From assembly GCA_902786725.1 (NCBI GenBank), contig CADADP010000019.1:1-40673 (forward strand): a DNA stretch of 40,673 bases, given 5' to 3'. The DNA is from an uncultured Bacteroidales bacterium. GTDB taxonomy: Bacteria > Bacteroidota > Bacteroidia > Bacteroidales > Muribaculaceae. Both the position numbers and the translations under genes were made by a program. The notes beneath the pieces are model-generated. The model was not told the origin of the DNA. It made no database searches and worked only from the letters and a program-made list of their open reading frames with translations. Each line of letters begins with the position of its first letter. Position 1 is the stretch's first letter. Of the stretch, positions 14,416 through 24,818 are shown piece after piece.

Positions 14416-17214
14416 ATGGCAGACAATAAGGTTATCAGCATAAGAGGCGCAAGGGTTAACAACCTGAAAAACATCTCTATCGACATTCCAAGAAACAAAC
14501 TAATCGTAATCACGGGACTCTCGGGCTCCGGCAAGTCTTCTCTTGCTTTCGACACTCTCTATGCCGAGGGGCAGCGTCGCTATGTCGAAAGTCTGTCCTC
14601 TTATGCTCGCCAATTCATGGGGCGCATGGCCAAGCCGGAATGCGACTTTATAAAGGGGTTGCCGCCTGCTATTGCCATCGAGCAGAAAGTTAATACGCGC
14701 AATTCGCGCAGCACTGTGGGCACATCCACCGAAATCTACGATTACCTGCGACTGCTTTTTGCCAAGGTCGGACTCACTTATTCGCCCATCTCAGGCCAAC
14801 TCGTGAAGAAACATACCGGTGAAGATGTCATCAGCGCCATCAATTCATACCCGCAAGGCACCCGCATGGCCCTGCTCTCTCCCATTATCCTCACTTCCGG
14901 ACGCTCCTTTACCGACCAACTCGATGTTCTTCTCAAAGGGGGCTACTCTCGCTTGGAAATAAATGGAGACTTCGTGCAGATTGCCGATGTCGTTAGTGGC
15001 AACGTGCAGTGCGATGAACATTCCGCGCACCTGCTCATCGACCGCTTTGCCGCATCAGCCTCGCACGACGATGAACTGCGCATACTTGATTCGCTCGCCA
15101 CTGCTTTCTACGAAGGTCACGACGAGTGTATCCTTATGGTTTGGACCGATAGCGGCAAAACCGTGACACATACATTTTCCAAGCGATTTGAGGCCGACGG
15201 AATGACATTTATTGAGCCCAACGACTTGATGTTCAACTTCAACAATCCTATTGGCGCATGCCCCGAGTGTGAAGGTTTCGGTAAAATTATCGGCATCGAC
15301 GAGAACCTGGTCATCCCCGACAAGTCTCTCTCGGTTTACGATGATGCCGTCATGTGCTGGCGAGGGCCCGCTATGGGCGAATGGAAACGCCACTTCATCA
15401 AGTTGGCTTCTTCGTTCCACTTCCCCATCCACAAGCCTTATTTCGAACTGACACAAGAGCAAAAGGATTTGTTGTGGCATGGCTCTGGCGACGACTCGTG
15501 GGGGGGGATCGATGCCTTTTTCGACTATGTCAAACAAAAGTCATATAGCATTCAATACCGTGTTATGCTGGCTCGGTATCGAGGAAAAACCACTTGCCCG
15601 GTTTGCCACGGTTCAAGGCTGAAACCGGAGGCCTCCTACGTGAAGATATGCGGCAAGTCTATTGGTGAACTCGTGCAGATGCCAATCTCAGAACTGGCCA
15701 CGTGGTTCTCAAACATAAAATTAGATGTCAACCGCCGAGCTATCGCCAAGCGCCTGCTTGTCGAAATCAACAACCGCCTCTCGTTCCTCAACGACGTGGG
15801 ACTTGGATACCTCACGCTCGACCGTCTCTCGTCTTCACTTTCTGGCGGTGAAAGTCAGCGCATCAATTTAGCCACTTCGCTCGGCAGTTCTCTCGTTGGC
15901 TCCATCTATATTCTGGATGAACCCAGTATCGGTCTGCATCCGCGCGACACCCACAGGCTCATAAAGGTACTGCGAATGTTGCAGCAACTCGGTAATACGG
16001 TGGTAGTCGTCGAGCATGACGAAGACATCATCCGCACAGCCGACTATCTCATCGACATCGGACCACAAGCGGGGCGGCTTGGCGGTGAAGTGGTTTTTGC
16101 CGGCTCTCCGGCTGATTTGAACGATGATTCGCGTAGCTACACGCTTAAGTACCTCAATGGCTCTCTTGCTATTCCTCTTCCTTCGCATCGCCGCAAGTGG
16201 AATAGCTATATCCAGGTCAACGGCGCCGCTGAGAACAACCTCAAAAACATCACCGTACGCTTTCCTCTTGGAGTTATGACTGTGGTAACAGGGGTTAGCG
16301 GCTCTGGAAAGTCCACTCTCGTTAGCAACATACTTTATCGAGCTCTCGCACGCCACTTCGGCGACAACGTGGACGCTCCCGGTGTTCACTCCGGCATTAG
16401 TGGCGACTTGCAATTGCTCTCAGCCGTTGAGTTCGTTGACCAGAACCCCATCGGCAAATCCACGCGTAGCAATCCTGCCACATATCTCAAGGCTTTCGAC
16501 GAAATACGACAGCTTTTTGCCGACCAGCAACTTTCCAAACAAATGGGATACTCCCCGGGGTTCTTCTCGTTCAACTCTCAAGGTGGCCGATGTGAAGAGT
16601 GTAAAGGTGAGGGCGTCATAACAGTGGAAATGCAATTTATGGCCGATATTACCCTCACTTGCGAAGCCTGCCACGGAAAGCGGTTCTGTCGCAATGCCCT
16701 CGAAGTCACAGTTCGTGGTAAAAATATCTACGACATACTCGATATGACTGTCAATCAGGCTATTGAGTTCTTCTCCGCCTCCGCGTCCAACATCGAGAAA
16801 CGTATCGTACAGAAACTTAAGCCACTGCAAGACGTGGGTCTTGGATACATCAAACTTGGACAATCATCTTCCACTCTCTCAGGTGGTGAAAATCAGCGTG
16901 TCAAACTGGCTTATTATCTCAGTGGCGAGAAACGAGGTAAAACGTTCTTTATCTTCGACGAACCCACAACAGGGCTACACTTTCACGATATTAACACTCT
17001 GCTCCGCTCGTTCAATCAACTCATCTCGCAAGGTCACACCGTTGTTATCATTGAGCACAATCTCGACGTTATCAAGTGTGCCGACCACATCATCGACCTC
17101 GGGCCCGAAGGTGGCGAAAATGGGGGCTCGCTTGTGGCATGTGGAACACCCGAACAGATTGTTAAAACTCCCGAATCGTACACCGCACAATTCTTAGCGC
17201 CCAAACTCTCTTAG
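14416..17214 (+). CDS. uvrA: Excinuclease ABC subunit A (UvrA)
   Basis: The DNA damage sensor of nucleotide excision repair, 932 aa, with two ABC ATPase modules. Walker A motifs are GLSGSGKSS (about 34-42) and GVSGSGKST; signatures LSGGESQR and LSGGENQR are both present, as are the [10 protein letters not shown] and [10 protein letters not shown] switch regions. The second zinc module is complete (CEEC, 19 residues, CEAC). The first is not: the downstream pair CPEC is present in [13 protein letters not shown], but the position normally holding the upstream CxxC reads [11 protein letters not shown]. This looks like a Bacteroidetes UvrA subtype. It is monocistronic and convergent with the glycerate kinase gene (25-base gap, no obvious terminator). 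Confidence 0.96.
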   Translation: MADNKVISIRGARVNNLKNISIDIPRNKLIVITGLSGSGKSSLAFDTLYAEGQRRYVESLSSYARQFMGRMAKPECDFIKGLPPAIAIEQKVNTRNSRSTVGTSTEIYDYLRLLFAKVGLTYSPISGQLVKKHTGEDVISAINSYPQGTRMALLSPIILTSGRSFTDQLDVLLKGGYSRLEINGDFVQIADVVSGNVQCDEHSAHLLIDRFAASASHDDELRILDSLATAFYEGHDECILMVWTDSGKTVTHTFSKRFEADGMTFIEPNDLMFNFNNPIGACPECEGFGKIIGIDENLVIPDKSLSVYDDAVMCWRGPAMGEWKRHFIKLASSFHFPIHKPYFELTQEQKDLLWHGSGDDSWGGIDAFFDYVKQKSYSIQYRVMLARYRGKTTCPVCHGSRLKPEASYVKICGKSIGELVQMPISELATWFSNIKLDVNRRAIAKRLLVEINNRLSFLNDVGLGYLTLDRLSSSLSGGESQRINLATSLGSSLVGSIYILDEPSIGLHPRDTHRLIKVLRMLQQLGNTVVVVEHDEDIIRTADYLIDIGPQAGRLGGEVVFAGSPADLNDDSRSYTLKYLNGSLAIPLPSHRRKWNSYIQVNGAAENNLKNITVRFPLGVMTVVTGVSGSGKSTLVSNILYRALARHFGDNVDAPGVHSGISGDLQLLSAVEFVDQNPIGKSTRSNPATYLKAFDEIRQLFADQQLSKQMGYSPGFFSFNSQGGRCEECKGEGVITVEMQFMADITLTCEACHGKRFCRNALEVTVRGKNIYDILDMTVNQAIEFFSASASNIEKRIVQKLKPLQDVGLGYIKLGQSSSTLSGGENQRVKLAYYLSGEKRGKTFFIFDEPTTGLHFHDINTLLRSFNQLISQGHTVVIIEHNLDVIKCADHIIDLGPEGGENGGSLVACGTPEQIVKTPESYTAQFLAPKLS

Positions 17215-17239
17215 CGTATGGGGGCTTAATCAATGCTCG

Positions 17240-18316
17240 TTAGGCCTTGTTATTGTTGTTTATAATACGTGCATAGATATCCTTAACCGTTGTCGCGACA
17301 TTGCGCATTGCCACATCCTTGCGCGTCGCTTCTTCCATGCTGACGCCCGGTGGATTTATGCAAGTCACAATGGCAAATCCCGCGGTTTGCAGGGTCTTTA
17401 TGTCCTCCACAGCGCCGGCAATAAGAGCCACCGGAATATTACCGGCTTCTCTAAGAACACCCATTGGCAATTTGCCCATTAGTGTCTGGCTGTCGGCGCG
17501 TCCCTCGCCTGTAATAATAAGCTCGGCGCCTGCTATAAGTTCCATGAATCTAATTGTCTTGAGCACCATAGCCACACCCTCTATTCTCTCGGCGTTCAGA
17601 TATTGCATAAATGCGTACCCCATACCACCTGCGGCACCCGCGCCATCTCTTCCCGAAAAGTCTCTCCCCATTTCTCTCGCCGAGGCTTCAGCAAATCTCC
17701 TGGCGCGTTCTTCTATTTGCTCCACCATTTCCGCTGTTGCTCCTTTTTGCGGCGAGAACACGCGTGCCGCACCATTTACGCCACAAAGCGGATTATTCAC
17801 ATCTGTGGCGATTATGAATCGCACTTTCTTTAGGACTTCACCCCTTCCGTTTTTCCATGTGGGAAAGGCATCGTTCAGAGCCTGCACAAGTCCTATCCCG
17901 GCATCACTGGTAGCGCTTCCCCCCAATCCCACAATCACTTCCTCGGCTCCTCTTCTTATTGCAGATGCCACCATCTCTCCGGTCCCGTAACTGGTTGCCA
18001 GTAGCGGATTCCTGTCTTCGGGATTCACACGCCACAACCCACTGGCTTGCGCCGACTCCACAATCGCCGTCTTGCCATCAATTAGGTATTGGGCTTTCAC
18101 TAAGCGCATCTGTGGGTCGTGGACCTCAACTTCCGCACGCTCCCACCCTTCTGCTCCCTGAATGGCGTCTATAAACCCCTCTCCGCCATCGCTTACTGCC
18201 ACTTGAACCACGTTGGCATTATGACACATGCTCTTCAACCCGCTGGCTGCCGCATGATTGGCCTCGCGCGATGTCATGCAACCTTTGAACGAGTCTATAG
18301 CTACTACTATCTTCAT
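17240..18316 (-). CDS. glxK: Glycerate kinase (GarK/GlxK family)
   Basis: Phosphorylates D-glycerate with ATP to a phosphoglycerate, linking glycerate or serine breakdown to glycolysis; 358 aa, usual for PF02595. Typical features are the N-terminal VVAIDSFKGCMTSREA, the SDGGEGF segment near residue 63, GLGGSATSDAG (about 150-160), the ATDVNNPLCG segment and ITGEGRADSQT near residue 273. It lies 55 bases downstream of nhaD on the same strand and is probably cotranscribed, though no metabolic link is evident. Confidence 0.93.
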   Translation of the reverse strand: MKIVVAIDSFKGCMTSREANHAAASGLKSMCHNANVVQVAVSDGGEGFIDAIQGAEGWERAEVEVHDPQMRLVKAQYLIDGKTAIVESAQASGLWRVNPEDRNPLLATSYGTGEMVASAIRRGAEEVIVGLGGSATSDAGIGLVQALNDAFPTWKNGRGEVLKKVRFIIATDVNNPLCGVNGAARVFSPQKGATAEMVEQIEERARRFAEASAREMGRDFSGRDGAGAAGGMGYAFMQYLNAERIEGVAMVLKTIRFMELIAGAELIITGEGRADSQTLMGKLPMGVLREAGNIPVALIAGAVEDIKTLQTAGFAIVTCINPPGVSMEEATRKDVAMRNVATTVKDIYARIINNNNKA

Positions 18317-18371
18317 CTTGCCCTATTTCTCCTGCCCTCCGTCATGTTTATGGCAGGCTCGCGCTCTTGCG

Positions 18372-19691
18372 CTATATGGTTATATATGGACAGATGTCCT
18401 CCAGCCAAATTAGCACAATTCCGGCCACATAGCCCAGCAGCGCCAGTAGCGTTATGCGCTTCACGTACCAGAAAAACGGTATCTTCTCTATTCCCATTGC
18501 CACCACTCCTGCGGCCGAGCCTATTATCAGCAGGCTACCACCCACACCTGCGCAGAACGTGAGCAGGTGCCAGAACAGACCATCCTCTACAAACAATGCC
18601 ATATATGCGGGATCCGGATCCACCATGCCGGTAAACATCTTTATACACGCCGATACCAACGGCACGTTATCCACTATCGACGACAACACGCCTATTATCG
18701 ATGTCATCAGATACGGCTCATGAATATTTCGATTCATCGCACCAGCCACATCGGCAAGCACTCCGGCTTGCTGCAGAGCCGATACGGCCATCAGAATACC
18801 GAGGAAAAACAATATCGATGGCATGTCAATGTGGCGCACAGCCTGTGTCACTCGGCCACCCAGCTTGGGATCGATGTGGTAGCGGCTTATAAGCACCTCT
18901 GTCACCAGCCAGATTGCTCCAAGCGATATCATCATGCCCATAAACGGAGGCAGTCCGGTCAGTGTCTTAAATAGCGGCACGAAAAGCAGACCCGACACTC
19001 CCAACCCAAGCATAATCTTGCTTATGTGTGGATGCGCCACCGCCATCTGAGCGTTTGTCCCGGTATTGCTCTTGCGCATCACCTCTCCTTCGCTCACCAT
19101 ACGGGTCGCTATCATCACAGGTATTATAACCGACACAAGGCTCGGCAATAGCAGATTTGCAATCAGGCTTCCCGTAGTCACCTTCTCACTCATCCACAGC
19201 ATTATTGTTGTCACATCACCTATCGGAGACCATGCTCCACCACTGTTGGCGGCTATCACTATTATTCCGGCAAATAGCCAGCGTTCCTTCTGCTCGGGAA
19301 TAAGCCTACGCAACATCATCACCATGATTATGGTCGTCGTCATATTGTCCAGCACTGCCGACATGAAAAATGTAACCAGCGACAGCACCCACATCAGTTT
19401 CTTCTTGTCTTTAGCGTTAATGCGCTCTGTTATAATTCCGAATCCTCCATAGTTGTCGATGTGCTCCACTATCGTCATAGCACCTATCAGAAACACCACT
19501 ATCTCGCAAGTGTCACCCAGTTGCATCACTATGTCGTGATGAACTGTGGGCGAATCGGCATGCAAAGCATACACGGTCCACAACACTCCGCTCATTATCA
19601 GCGCGAATGTGGCCTTATTCACTCGCAACGGATGTTCAAATGCTATCATCAGGTAGCCCAGAACAAATATTGAAATCATTAACGCTATCAT
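18372..19691 (-). CDS. nhaD: Na+/H+ antiporter NhaD
   Basis: A 439-aa integral membrane protein of the ion transporter superfamily with about 11-12 hydrophobic segments. The region SAVLDNMTTTIIMVMMLRRLIP and the segment NSGGAWSPIGDVTTIMLW are hallmarks of NhaD, as is SSIVDNVPLVSACIKMF. It would exchange cytoplasmic Na+ for H+ and complement the Na+-pumping decarboxylase encoded at 36119-40366. It sits between the DUF4293 gene (73 bases upstream) and glycerate kinase. Confidence 0.93.
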   Translation of the reverse strand: MIALMISIFVLGYLMIAFEHPLRVNKATFALIMSGVLWTVYALHADSPTVHHDIVMQLGDTCEIVVFLIGAMTIVEHIDNYGGFGIITERINAKDKKKLMWVLSLVTFFMSAVLDNMTTTIIMVMMLRRLIPEQKERWLFAGIIVIAANSGGAWSPIGDVTTIMLWMSEKVTTGSLIANLLLPSLVSVIIPVMIATRMVSEGEVMRKSNTGTNAQMAVAHPHISKIMLGLGVSGLLFVPLFKTLTGLPPFMGMMISLGAIWLVTEVLISRYHIDPKLGGRVTQAVRHIDMPSILFFLGILMAVSALQQAGVLADVAGAMNRNIHEPYLMTSIIGVLSSIVDNVPLVSACIKMFTGMVDPDPAYMALFVEDGLFWHLLTFCAGVGGSLLIIGSAAGVVAMGIEKIPFFWYVKRITLLALLGYVAGIVLIWLEDICPYITI

Positions 19692-19764
19692 GGCTCTCTC
19701 TTTGTGTCGTTTTCTGTTTTTGTTTTAGATTTCTTCGTCTCCCTTTGGCCTATCTGGTATCACA

Positions 19765-20187
19765 TCACCTTATTCTCATGCTATCGCTCAGTAGCTTCTT
19801 GTCATGCGACATGCCTTTGTGAGCCAACATCTCCATTATCAGCGCCACCGGCGGCAATGCGTTCCAGTAGCTCACCGCACATGATGCACCTCCGTTTGTC
19901 AAGTTCACGTAGTGTGCGCACACCACTGCCATTACTGTCACTGTCAGCAACATGCTTATCTTGCACAGTCTCATCTGCGCTTTTAAGTCCTTGAATCGGA
20001 ATATGGTGATTATCAGAACTAACACACTTAAGCAAATCAGCGTAAGCAGAGTATATTCTGGCTTTGACGCGCTTAGGGTCGTAGCTTCGGCTCCGACTCC
20101 TATATTCAAGGTCGGCATAAACGTGAAAATGCCCATTATTATCGCCGCTATCAGCAGATATAATGTCTGAATCCTTTGTATTACCAT
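19765..20187 (-). CDS. DUF4293 family membrane protein
   Basis: A 140-aa protein starting MVIQRIQTLYLLIAAI, the typical start of DUF4293, with four predicted membrane segments (about residues 8-28, 45-65, 77-95 and 105-120) and a basic C-terminus (HDKKLLSDSMRIR). Function unknown; the family is restricted to Bacteroidetes as far as I know. It is the first gene of a likely operon with nhaD and glycerate kinase. Confidence 0.88.
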   Translation of the reverse strand: MVIQRIQTLYLLIAAIIMGIFTFMPTLNIGVGAEATTLSASKPEYTLLTLICLSVLVLIITIFRFKDLKAQMRLCKISMLLTVTVMAVVCAHYVNLTNGGASCAVSYWNALPPVALIMEMLAHKGMSHDKKLLSDSMRIR

Positions 20188-20222
20188 ATCGTCTTTAAGT
20201 TTTCGTGGTTCTAATGTTACTG

Positions 20223-20251
20223 CAAATTTATATGTTTTATTCTGTTTTCAA
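20223..20251 (-). promoter_or_regulatory. Promoter of the DUF4293-nhaD-glycerate kinase operon
   Basis: On the minus strand TTG (20251-20249), 18 bases, then TAAATTTG (20230-20223). The -7 box is a full match and lies 36 bases before the start codon. Confidence 0.6.
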
Positions 20252-20397
20252 GCATTAATTAGTGAAAAATTTCTTTATTCAAGCAAAAAAAATTATTTTA
20301 GCACGATTTTTGCTGTACTCTAACATAATAGTGCTTGTTTATTTTAATCAATTTGTAAGAGCACGATTGTTATTAATTGAAAAACTCTATTTGATAT

Positions 20398-22605
20398 ATG
20401 AACAAAGACTTGGAATTACTACGCAAAGCATCCGATTTATTGCAAAAAGACCAGTTTGCTCAAGCGCTTTCTCGCACCGAAGATGTGGCAAGAAATGCCG
20501 CCAACTGGGATTTATCGCAACGTCTTGCCCAGATTAGGATGTCTTACGAACTTATGCTGTCCTACTTCTCGCAAGGCATCGATGATGAAGCGCGCTCACA
20601 AGTTCTCGTTGAACTTAAAATGTCACTACACGATATTATCGATAGCATTACTCTCCGCTATGGCCTCGCTGAGCAATCACGGTTATATTTCGTCGTTAAG
20701 AATTCGTTTGATGGTAAGTCCTTTGCTGATTATTTCGCTCAATTTTCCGGACTTAATAACAAACTCGTACTTCTTAATTCTGTCGATGTGGCAGAACGTA
20801 ACATGTCTGCCATAAAGTCACTTGAGAATGACATCACCGATACCGAAAATAATATCTTCCGCTATTTATGGACTGCGGGCAAATTGTCGCCAAACGAGGT
20901 GGAACTGATTTTGTCCGCGGCAAATGACTCGTCTTTCCCATCTCACGTGCTTTGCCTCATTACTTCAGCTCTGTTGATGGCACTGCTTGAGTTCTACGAT
21001 GAGCAAAAACTTATAACGATCTTCCGCATTTACTCCTCATCAGCCCCTCTGCAAGTAAGACTAAGGGCCATTGTAGGAATCGTTCTCGCAATGTTTGTCA
21101 ATGATAAGCGGGTGGCGATGTCTCGCAATATCCGTGAGCTTGTCGCGGAACTTGCCGACGACTCGGTCTTCTGTCGCGATGTTGAAACGGTATTCATACG
21201 CCTCGTAAATGCAAGAAACACACAGAATTTGGCCGAATTTCTTAACAATGACATCCTTCCTGGATTTAAATCTCTCGAAACTGATTTAAAAAACAACCTT
21301 CGTGGGGCTGACCCGGCCGATATCGCCGACCTCGCCGAGAACCCTATATGGCAAGAAAAACTGGAAGATAGTGGCTTAGCGAAGAAAATGGAAGAAATTA
21401 ACGAAATTCAGCAGCAAGGGGGTGATGTTCTCATATCCGCATTTTCGCGCTTGAAAATCTTCCCTTTCTTCAACACCATGTCTAATTGGTTCCTACCATT
21501 CCACCTATCTGCGTCTTGGGTCATAAGCGAGTCCGACCGACAGATATTCAACACTCTTGCATCTGTGCCCTATCTGTGCGACAGCGACAAGTTCTCCGCC
21601 TATTTCAGCATGAAAAACTCTGCCAACGACAAATATGCAGGGGTCATGAGGCAGGTTGCCGAAGAGGCCGATGAGATTGCCGAAGACAATCGCAACTCTC
21701 TTGATAATGAAGAAAAAACAATCGACTCCATCATCAATAAATACATACAAGACCTATACCGCTTCTTCACCCTCTATTCAAGGCGAAAAGAGTTCTATCC
21801 GCTTTTCGACACCAAATTTAATCTGCTCACCGTTCCTTTCATCGCGCAGATTCTCAACACCGAGCACACTCTTTCCATTATCGCTGAGTTCTATTTCCAT
21901 AATAAGTTCTACGACGACGCAATCTATTTCTTCAACCGCCTACTCGAGCACAAACCGCAAAACACGCCACTTATTTTGCAAAAGATTGGCTTCGCTTATC
22001 AGAACAAGGGCAACATGGAAAAAGCACTCTCATATTACTTGCGTTTCGAGTTGGCCATCGATAACGATTTCTGGAACACAAGGCACATAGCCTCGTGCTA
22101 CTCTTCAATGAAAGACCACAAGCACGCCCTCGAATATTACCGCAAGGCCGACTCCATTTCGCCCGATAATATCAGTGTTAATCTCAACATCGGTCATTGC
22201 TTGTTGGCTATGGGAAATGCCCAGGAAGCATTAAAGTATTACTTTAAAACAAGCTTCTTAAACGACCACAAACACAGGTCTTGGCGACCCATAGCGTGGT
22301 GCTCCTTCTTGACCGGAAACTACGAGCAGAGTTGCAATTATTATTCGCAAATCGTGACGCAAACATCACCCACGGCGCAGGATTTTCTAAATTACGGCCA
22401 TGTCTTGCTCGCTTCGGCTCAGCGCAAGCAAGCCATTGAGCAATACCGCTCGGCTATCACCTTTCTCAATGGCGACGTCACTCGGTTTGTGGATATGTTT
22501 CGTACCGACATGTCTCTTCTTAGAGACAAAGGTGTGACTCTCGACGACATCCACTTATCAATTGATTCGGCTATTATGCTTTATAATAACTCTTTAAAAC
22601 AATAA
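20398..22605 (+). CDS. Large cytoplasmic-looking TPR repeat protein of unknown function
   Basis: A 735-aa protein without signal peptide or membrane segment. The N-terminal ~480 residues are helical and match no family I know; they contain an acidic, Glu/Asn-rich segment near 425-450. Residues about 499-690 form consecutive tetratricopeptide repeats, recognisable from FYDDAIYFFNRLLEHKPQN, MEKALSYYLRFE, HKHALEYYRKADSISPDN and AQEALKYYFKTS. This implies a scaffold or protein-binding role. The M3 peptidase follows after 21 bases, so the two are cotranscribed and may be functionally linked. No convincing promoter consensus was found in the 210 bases upstream. Confidence 0.85.
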   Translation: MNKDLELLRKASDLLQKDQFAQALSRTEDVARNAANWDLSQRLAQIRMSYELMLSYFSQGIDDEARSQVLVELKMSLHDIIDSITLRYGLAEQSRLYFVVKNSFDGKSFADYFAQFSGLNNKLVLLNSVDVAERNMSAIKSLENDITDTENNIFRYLWTAGKLSPNEVELILSAANDSSFPSHVLCLITSALLMALLEFYDEQKLITIFRIYSSSAPLQVRLRAIVGIVLAMFVNDKRVAMSRNIRELVAELADDSVFCRDVETVFIRLVNARNTQNLAEFLNNDILPGFKSLETDLKNNLRGADPADIADLAENPIWQEKLEDSGLAKKMEEINEIQQQGGDVLISAFSRLKIFPFFNTMSNWFLPFHLSASWVISESDRQIFNTLASVPYLCDSDKFSAYFSMKNSANDKYAGVMRQVAEEADEIAEDNRNSLDNEEKTIDSIINKYIQDLYRFFTLYSRRKEFYPLFDTKFNLLTVPFIAQILNTEHTLSIIAEFYFHNKFYDDAIYFFNRLLEHKPQNTPLILQKIGFAYQNKGNMEKALSYYLRFELAIDNDFWNTRHIASCYSSMKDHKHALEYYRKADSISPDNISVNLNIGHCLLAMGNAQEALKYYFKTSFLNDHKHRSWRPIAWCSFLTGNYEQSCNYYSQIVTQTSPTAQDFLNYGHVLLASAQRKQAIEQYRSAITFLNGDVTRFVDMFRTDMSLLRDKGVTLDDIHLSIDSAIMLYNNSLKQ

Positions 22606-22626
22606 GCAAGACACTGATTTTATATT

Positions 22627-24672
22627 ATGATTAATAACACAAACCCACTGTTATCCGATTTTAAAACCGCTCATGGAGTGGTTCCTTTCGACAAAATCAC
22701 TGTCAATGATTTTGAACCGGCTATCTTGCAGGCTATCGACGAGCACGCTAAAGAGGTGCAGCACATTGTAGCCCAAACTGCTCTGCCCTCTTTTGAGAAC
22801 ACAATCGTTGCTCTGGAACGCTCAGGTAGTATGCTCGAACGTGTTCTCGGTGTCTTCTATCCTTTGCTTTCGGCTAACGCCGACGACTCGCTCTTGGCAC
22901 TCTCCAACAAACTCGCGCCCATAATATCCGAGCATAGCAATAGCATCACTCTCAATCAGCAACTCTGGCAGCGCATTAAGTTCGTTCACGAGCACTTCAA
23001 GCCTGCCCTCTTCGACGAAGAGGACTGTATGCTCATGCGCGAAACCTACAAGTCTTTTGTGCGTTGCGGGGCCGACCTTTCCGATGCCGACCGCGAAAAA
23101 TATCGACAAATCTCACTTCGGCTCACAGAACTCTCGCTCAAATTTGAGCAAAACGAGCTTAAGGAGAACTCAAATTATAAGTTATGGCTCACGGCCAATG
23201 ACCTCGACGGACTCCCGGAAAGCGCCATCGAAGCCGCGCAAATGGCCGCAAAAGAAAACGGACAAGATGGTGAATACCTAATCACTCTTCACGCTCCAAG
23301 CTACGGACCGTTTATGAAATACTCTTCGCGGCGCGACTTGCGCGAAAAACTCTATCGAATGTATAACGCGCAGTGCACGGCCGGTGAATATTCCAATTTA
23401 CAGATATTGCGAGAGATTGCGAACTCTCGCCTGCAACTTGCCAATCTTCTCGGATACAAATCCTATGCCGACTACCGGCTCGACGACACCATGGCCAAGA
23501 ACTGTCACACTGTCTATGAGATGCTCCGCGAGTTGCGTCAAGCTTATCTTCCCGTCCAGAGGAAAGACCTCGACAGGTTGCGGAATTTCGCGTCTCATCT
23601 CGAAGGACACCACATTACCATCATGCCTTGGGACTACTCCTACTATGCCAACAAGGAGAAAGAGCAACAGTATAGCATAAATGATGAGGCATTACGGCCT
23701 TACTTTGAGCTCTCGGCTGTGACAAAAGGTGTTTTCGGGCTTGCGACTAAGCTCTATGGACTCAAGTTCTCCGAAAATCTCAGCGCTCCTGTCTATCATC
23801 CCGAAGTCCGCGTTTTTAATGTATATGATTACGACGATTCTTTTTTAGGCGTACTATACACCGACTTCTTTCCGCGTGCAACCAAGCAGAGTGGCGCATG
23901 GATGACCAACTTCCGTGAACAATATGTGGATTCGTCCGGAAACGACGTGCGTCCTCTTGTCACGCTCACCATGAACTTCACTCGCCCCACACCCACCAAG
24001 CCGTCGCTGCTAACCTTCTCTGAGGTTGAGACGTTCGTGCACGAATTTGGACATGCGCTCCATAGCCTACTATCCAAGTGCAAGTACTCATCTCTTTCCG
24101 GCACTAATGTCCACCGCGACTTCGTGGAAATGCCGTCGCAGTTCTGCGAAAACTATATCTACGAACAAGAGTTCCTCGACAGTTTCGCTAAGCATTACAT
24201 CACAGGTGAATCCATACCGCAAGACCTCATTCAAAAGTTAATCAAGTCTTCTCAGTATGGTGCCGCTTACTCGTGCGTCCGTCAACTCGGTTTCGGCTTC
24301 ATTGATATGGCTTGGCACACAATTACCGAGCCATACCAAGGCGACATCTTCGATTTCGAGAACAAAGCTCTCAGCTCAGTAAAGGTTTTCGAGCCGGTAC
24401 ATGGGTGTATCATGTCGCCGCAGTTCGGACACATCTTCTCCGGCGGTTACGCCTCCGGTTACTATGGCTACAAATGGGCCGAGGTTCTCGATGCCGACAT
24501 CTTCTCTAAATTCAAAGAAGAAGGCATATTCAACCCCACAACTGCCCGATGCTTGCGCGACTCAATCCTTTCTCGTGGTGGCACACGCGATGCAATGGAA
24601 ATGTTTGTTAACTTCCGTGGCCGCAAACCACAAATCGATGCGCTCATGAAACGCGACGGAATCAAATCGTAA
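22627..24672 (+). CDS. dcp: M3 family metallopeptidase (peptidyl-dipeptidase Dcp-like)
   Basis: A zinc oligopeptidase, 681 aa, which in Dcp relatives removes C-terminal dipeptides from short peptides. The zinc site is HEFGH at residues 472-476 with the third ligand E501 in FVEMPSQ. The C-terminal substrate-binding segment GHIFSGGYASGYYGYKWAEVLDAD is characteristic. There is no signal peptide, so it probably acts on cytosolic peptides, perhaps the products of ClpXP and other proteases. It is second in an operon with the TPR protein and has a strong terminator 28 bases downstream. Confidence 0.94.
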   Translation: MINNTNPLLSDFKTAHGVVPFDKITVNDFEPAILQAIDEHAKEVQHIVAQTALPSFENTIVALERSGSMLERVLGVFYPLLSANADDSLLALSNKLAPIISEHSNSITLNQQLWQRIKFVHEHFKPALFDEEDCMLMRETYKSFVRCGADLSDADREKYRQISLRLTELSLKFEQNELKENSNYKLWLTANDLDGLPESAIEAAQMAAKENGQDGEYLITLHAPSYGPFMKYSSRRDLREKLYRMYNAQCTAGEYSNLQILREIANSRLQLANLLGYKSYADYRLDDTMAKNCHTVYEMLRELRQAYLPVQRKDLDRLRNFASHLEGHHITIMPWDYSYYANKEKEQQYSINDEALRPYFELSAVTKGVFGLATKLYGLKFSENLSAPVYHPEVRVFNVYDYDDSFLGVLYTDFFPRATKQSGAWMTNFREQYVDSSGNDVRPLVTLTMNFTRPTPTKPSLLTFSEVETFVHEFGHALHSLLSKCKYSSLSGTNVHRDFVEMPSQFCENYIYEQEFLDSFAKHYITGESIPQDLIQKLIKSSQYGAAYSCVRQLGFGFIDMAWHTITEPYQGDIFDFENKALSSVKVFEPVHGCIMSPQFGHIFSGGYASGYYGYKWAEVLDADIFSKFKEEGIFNPTTARCLRDSILSRGGTRDAMEMFVNFRGRKPQIDALMKRDGIKS

Positions 24673-24700
24673 CCACATCGTCAAAATTAATTTTGTATTA

Positions 24701-24734
24701 CAGCGATAAAAATTCTCTATTTATCGCTGTTTTT
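24701..24734 (+). terminator. Terminator of the TPR-M3 peptidase operon
   Basis: CAGCGATAAA (24701-24710) pairs perfectly with TTTATCGCTG (24720-24729), followed by TTTTT. Confidence 0.93.
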
Positions 24735-24748
24735 CATTTTAATTTCAT

Positions 24749-24756
24749 TAAATTTG
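24749..24756 (+). promoter_or_regulatory. -7 element of the dCMP deaminase operon promoter
   Basis: TAAATTTG matches TAnnTTTG 63 bases before the start at 24819. The leader contains a 6-bp hairpin, AAGGAC-ACAA-GTCCTT (24785-24800), 18 bases before the ATG. No TTTG box is seen at the standard distance, possibly because the preceding terminator occupies that place. Confidence 0.55.
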
Positions 24757-24818
24757 TACGAATTTTAAAAGTTTTTGATGTTTAAAGGACACAAGTCCTT
24801 ATTAAGTAGCTTTATTTC

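Noticed and set aside
20262-20537. 91-codon plus-strand frame before the TPR gene
   Set aside because: Its start lies in AT-rich leader sequence and it overlaps the TPR gene start in another frame; composition is not protein-like.
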